A DNA stretch of 18,288 nucleotides, taken from assembly GCA_023488645.1 (NCBI GenBank), contig JAMDDL010000212.1, positions 1 through 18,288 of the forward strand, written 5' to 3'. How positions within the stretch are numbered: the first letter of the stretch is position 1; the number at the start of each line of letters is the position of its first letter. A model generated the notes under the pieces. That model did not search any database, was not told where the DNA came from, and saw nothing but the letters and a program-made list of their open reading frames with translations. This stretch comes from Actinomycetota bacterium (GTDB taxonomy: Bacteria; Actinomycetota; Humimicrobiia; Humimicrobiales; Humimicrobiaceae). Both the position numbers and the translations under genes were made by a program. Of this stretch, positions 16,170 through 18,288 are shown piece by piece.

Positions 16170-16178
16170 ATTTATAAT

Positions 16179-16187
16179 CACCTCCTT
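16179..16187 (-). promoter_or_regulatory. Strong Shine-Dalgarno site of the ABC ATPase gene
   Basis: The minus strand reads AAGGAGGTG, close to a full anti-16S match. It argues against the GTG within it being the start codon and favours the downstream TTG at 16167-16169, although the spacing to that TTG (about 11 nt) is slightly long. Confidence 0.6.
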
Positions 16188-16247
16188 ATTTACTTATCCA
16201 ATTAATTTTTTCTATGTTAATTATATCAACTATTAACCATATTTTAT

Positions 16248-16290
16248 AATTACAACCTAACTTTCTATAATAAAAAGTTAGGTTGTAATT
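16248..16290 (-). promoter_or_regulatory. 17-bp perfect intercistronic hairpin between binding protein and ATPase genes
   Basis: Arms at 16248-16264 and 16274-16290 pair without mismatch around a 9-nt loop. Neither strand has a U-run directly after the stem, so it is not a standard intrinsic terminator. Its place after the binding-protein stop codon fits a stem that protects the upstream mRNA from 3' decay and raises binding protein over ATPase and permease, as known for other ABC importer operons. The structure is seen; the function is inferred. Confidence 0.65.
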
Positions 16291-16332
16291 TAAAAAAATC
16301 CTACATGCTTTAGATTATAGTATATTAATATA

Positions 16333-17379
16333 CTATTTGTGAGTTGCATAATATTCATCTAACTTATCATTGCTCCAGAAAGTTACACCGGAGTCTACAA
16401 CTCTAGGAACTTCTTTTCCAGCCCAATAATCTGTGAGTAAATCAACGGGTGTACCACCCCAGCCAGGGAAATTCTGCTCAAAAGAAGCCCAAATAATACC
16501 AGCTGCCATATCTTCTACTGTTTTTGGTTGCATATCAATACCTAAAATATTTACTTTACCAACCAAATTTAACTCTTGTACAGCTGTTGAGATTCCCTGT
16601 GGTGCTGCACCTTCAATACACCAAACTACATTTATTTCAGGATGAGCAGTCAATGATGCCTTACCTAATTCAGCTGCTAACTCAATCTGGCTCTTATCAA
16701 ATACTTTATCAACAATTTTAAAAGCACCTGGATACTTTTCATCTGCATATTTTATAAAAGCATTTAATTCATTTTCTTGATTAGCTGATTCAGGTCCTGT
16801 GTAAACTACAAGAATATTTGCACCTTTACCTACTTTTTCATAGATCTTATCAGCAGCCATTTTTCCAACCTCATCATAGTTCGTCCCAACAAAACTTATT
16901 GCTGCATCAAAACCAGAATCAATAGCAACATCTACGACAGGTATTTTAGCTGCTTTAGCTTTTTCATATGTAGCTTTAAATTGGTCTGGAACCAAAGGAC
17001 AGTTGGCAATTGCATCTACTTTGTCTGCAATTGCTATTTCCATATCTTCAATCATAATTTCGGTATTAATTTCATTTGGTCCAACAACAGTTCCGATATA
17101 ACCATTTTCCTGACACTTGTCCATAAACCATTTATGGGCAACATTCCAATCAGGTGAAAAATTAAAACAAGGTGTTACATATACTATTCTCTTCTTGCCT
17201 GCAAGTTCTGATTCACCTGCTGCAGTTGTCTCTGCTGCTGTAGTTTCTGCTGCTGTTGTCTCTGCTGCTGTAGTTTCTGCTGCTGTAGTTTCAACTGCTG
17301 TAGTTTTACAGCCAATTCCTATTAATGTCATCGTAGCAACTACCATAACAACCACTAACCATATTAGACCTTTTTTCAT
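16333..17379 (-). CDS. RbsB-like sugar-binding lipoprotein of ABC transporter
   Basis: A 348-residue solute-binding protein of the Peripla_BP_4 type, exported and probably lipid-anchored. The start is ATG 17377-17379, which has AAGGAGAG about 4 nt upstream; an in-frame ATG at 17403 has no binding site. Signal peptide residues 1-23 begin MKKG and end in GIGC with Cys24 as lipobox cysteine. Then comes a linker of TTAAE repeats (about 26-54), then the two-lobed sugar-binding fold: FVGTNYDEVGKMAAD near the hinge, a YTGPES segment and NILGIDMQP late in the second lobe. As the first gene after the promoter at 17613-17640, with a stabilising-type hairpin behind it, it should be the most abundant product of the operon. 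It delivers substrate to the permease pair. Ligand unknown. Confidence 0.93.
   Translation of the reverse strand: MKKGLIWLVVVMVVATMTLIGIGCKTTAVETTAAETTAAETTAAETTAAETTAAGESELAGKKRIVYVTPCFNFSPDWNVAHKWFMDKCQENGYIGTVVGPNEINTEIMIEDMEIAIADKVDAIANCPLVPDQFKATYEKAKAAKIPVVDVAIDSGFDAAISFVGTNYDEVGKMAADKIYEKVGKGANILVVYTGPESANQENELNAFIKYADEKYPGAFKIVDKVFDKSQIELAAELGKASLTAHPEINVVWCIEGAAPQGISTAVQELNLVGKVNILGIDMQPKTVEDMAAGIIWASFEQNFPGWGGTPVDLLTDYWAGKEVPRVVDSGVTFWSNDKLDEYYATHK
17218..17306 (-). repeat. Tandem 15-bp repeat encoding a TTAAE linker
   Basis: About five to six copies of a 15-bp unit encode Thr-Thr-Ala-Ala-Glu in the linker after the lipobox. Units alternate between two spellings (GTAGTT and GTTGTC on the plus strand), giving a partial 30-bp higher-order pattern. 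Such linkers space a lipoprotein domain from the membrane, and the copy number could vary by slippage in whole codons. Confidence 0.85.
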
Positions 17380-17403
17380 AGCTCTCCTTCCTTCCTGAAT
17401 CAT

Positions 17404-17797
17404 TTTTTGATTCTATCTTTTTGCTATTAGAAAAAATATATTTTTAGAAAACACCACCTCCCCATTATTTTTTTACAAAATGATTAAAATTCTAACAATA
17501 AAAAGCCTTAATTTATTTTCTATTGTATTAAGTTTTTTAAAGAAATTGAAAAATTTATAAAATATCTGTTTTATTTAATAATAATATAAACTATTTATAA
17601 TAATCAAAAGGTATTATATACTATCTTTCAAATTTGTCAACAATATAATTCAATATATATTAAATTTCCATTAAATTTAATGATATTTTGATTATTTTAC
17701 AGAATTATAAAGAATAATGTTAAATATAATTTATATTTAATACATATACATTATGAAATCGTAAAAATATTTGAACATTACCGGACTATGGATATGT
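17404..17797. other. Gene-free AT-rich region upstream of the transporter operon
   Basis: About 390 bp without a credible gene. It contains the consensus promoter, the leader of the binding protein and, upstream of the promoter, a 9-bp inverted repeat with 3-bp spacer (17720-17740) and a 12-bp palindrome (17667-17678). These could be regulator sites, but base composition makes chance repeats likely. A GGGGAGGTGG stretch on the minus strand at about 17453-17462 looks like a ribosome binding site but has no convincing reading frame after it. I see no terminator for the activase gene. Confidence 0.4.
17613..17640 (-). promoter_or_regulatory. Consensus sigma-70/sigma-A promoter of the transporter operon
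   Basis: On the minus strand a perfect TTGACA (17635-17640) and a perfect TATAAT (17613-17618) are separated by 16 bp. Transcription should begin near 17606, leaving an untranslated leader of about 225 nt before the binding protein. Both hexamers match consensus exactly, so this is a strong site even in AT-rich DNA. Confidence 0.8.
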
Positions 17798-18288
17798 TTA
17801 ACCACCAACAACTATCTTTTTCCTGGTAATCTGTTTCACTATTTTTAAAATATTTTCAAATTCATGTTTGCTAAGAGTCTTTACATTATGCAATTTATAT
17901 TCTTTATTTAAGAATTTATATTTTGAAATACCTAAACGATGATATGAGAGAAGATGAATAGCTTCAATATTATCTAAATCTTCTGTAAATTCTATAATTT
18001 TAATAATATTATCGGTATCAGATGTATAACCTGGAATAGTGGGAATTCTAACAAAGATAGGAATATTTCTTTTACTGGCTTTTAATAAATTATCTTTTAT
18101 TAATTCATTGCTAACACCTAATAAAGTCATATGTTCTGTATCATTAAAAATTTTAAAATCAAATAAAAGATAATCTGTATAATTTAGAGCCTCACTAAAA
18201 ACTTCCCATTTGCCATAACCCGACGTCTCTATAGCAATATTTACTCCATATTTTTTAAGATTAGATAATAAATCCAATAAAAATTCTT
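17798..18288 (-). CDS. Glycyl radical enzyme activase (radical SAM), partial at 5' end
   Basis: The C-terminal 163 or so residues of a PflA-family activating enzyme; the frame is open to the right edge, so the start and the CxxxCxxC iron-sulphur motif lie outside the window. Seen in order: IAIETSGY, the DFKIFND segment, LLGVSNELI, RIPTIPGYTSD and LLSYHRLGISKY, which match the family in order and spacing. These enzymes use S-adenosylmethionine and a 4Fe-4S cluster to create the glycyl radical. The obvious client is the glycyl radical enzyme at 2564-4825, but the two genes are 13 kb apart and a strong promoter lies between them, so a different client to the right of the window is possible. It ends VVGG and a stop. 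Confidence 0.9.
   Translation of the reverse strand, partial: EFLLDLLSNLKKYGVNIAIETSGYGKWEVFSEALNYTDYLLFDFKIFNDTEHMTLLGVSNELIKDNLLKASKRNIPIFVRIPTIPGYTSDTDNIIKIIEFTEDLDNIEAIHLLSYHRLGISKYKFLNKEYKLHNVKTLSKHEFENILKIVKQITRKKIVVGG

Noticed and set aside
16248..16290. Intrinsic terminator after the binding-protein gene
   Set aside because: The stem is perfect but low in GC and has no U-run directly after it on the minus strand.
17117..17398. Plus-strand ORF rich in Ala-Val-Val-Ser repeats
   Set aside because: It is the antisense reading of the TTAAE linker of the binding protein and has no support of its own.
17440..17465. Leader peptide gene after the GGGGAGGTGG stretch
   Set aside because: The only following frames are about 13 codons with a GTG start placed too close to the binding site, and no regulatory codon run.
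1..18288. CRISPR arrays, tRNA genes, insertion sequences with terminal repeats
   Set aside because: No regularly spaced direct repeats, cloverleaf sequences or transposase frames were found on reading either strand.

Overview
The window is AT-rich (roughly one third GC by eye) bacterial DNA. Every gene I can support is on the minus strand, so transcription runs right to left. A glycyl radical enzyme and part of a glycyl radical activase imply a strict anaerobe. Several genes have clear AGGAGG-type ribosome binding sites, and the solute-binding protein has a Thr/Ala/Glu repeat linker behind its lipobox. These traits would suit an uncultured anaerobe of the Clostridia, Atribacterota or low-GC Actinomycetota kind, but that placement is inference. 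There is no rRNA or other taxonomic marker here.

Right edge (17798-18288): the C-terminal part of a radical SAM activase for glycyl radical enzymes, cut by the window end. It is followed by about 400 bp without a gene, which carries a consensus sigma-70-type promoter (17613-17640) reading into the next genes.

Transporter block (12011-17379): an RbsB-like lipoprotein binding protein; a 17-bp perfect hairpin; a single-domain sugar ABC ATPase (FrcA-like length); a first RbsC-like permease; an approximately 800-nt group II intron without a reverse transcriptase; a small secreted or lipoprotein gene; and a second RbsC-like permease. The two permeases are about 90% identical, with their differences packed into three patches.

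Catabolic block (1-11809), in order of transcription: two UroD-family (MtaA/CmuA-type) proteins, an M24/creatinase-fold protein that has lost most metal ligands, an L-fucose/arabinose-isomerase-family protein, a third UroD-family protein, a class II ketose-bisphosphate aldolase, a glycyl radical enzyme with a Gly-Cys-Val-Glu-Pro active-site loop, a fourth UroD-family protein, and a second isomerase-family protein that runs off the left edge. Most gaps are under 40 bp. This looks like one operon, or two with a break in the 200-bp gap at 11810-12010.

How they may work together (inference): the ABC system imports a sugar-like compound; the isomerase-family proteins and the aldolase interconvert and cleave it; the glycyl radical enzyme removes water or another leaving group from a fragment, as in anaerobic deoxysugar-to-propanediol routes. 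The four UroD-family proteins would move or remove methyl or carboxyl groups. No corrinoid protein, sugar kinase or regulator is visible. The co-occurrence of four UroD paralogs with a glycyl radical lyase, two isomerase homologs, an aldolase and a degenerate M24 protein is the most likely undescribed system in the window.
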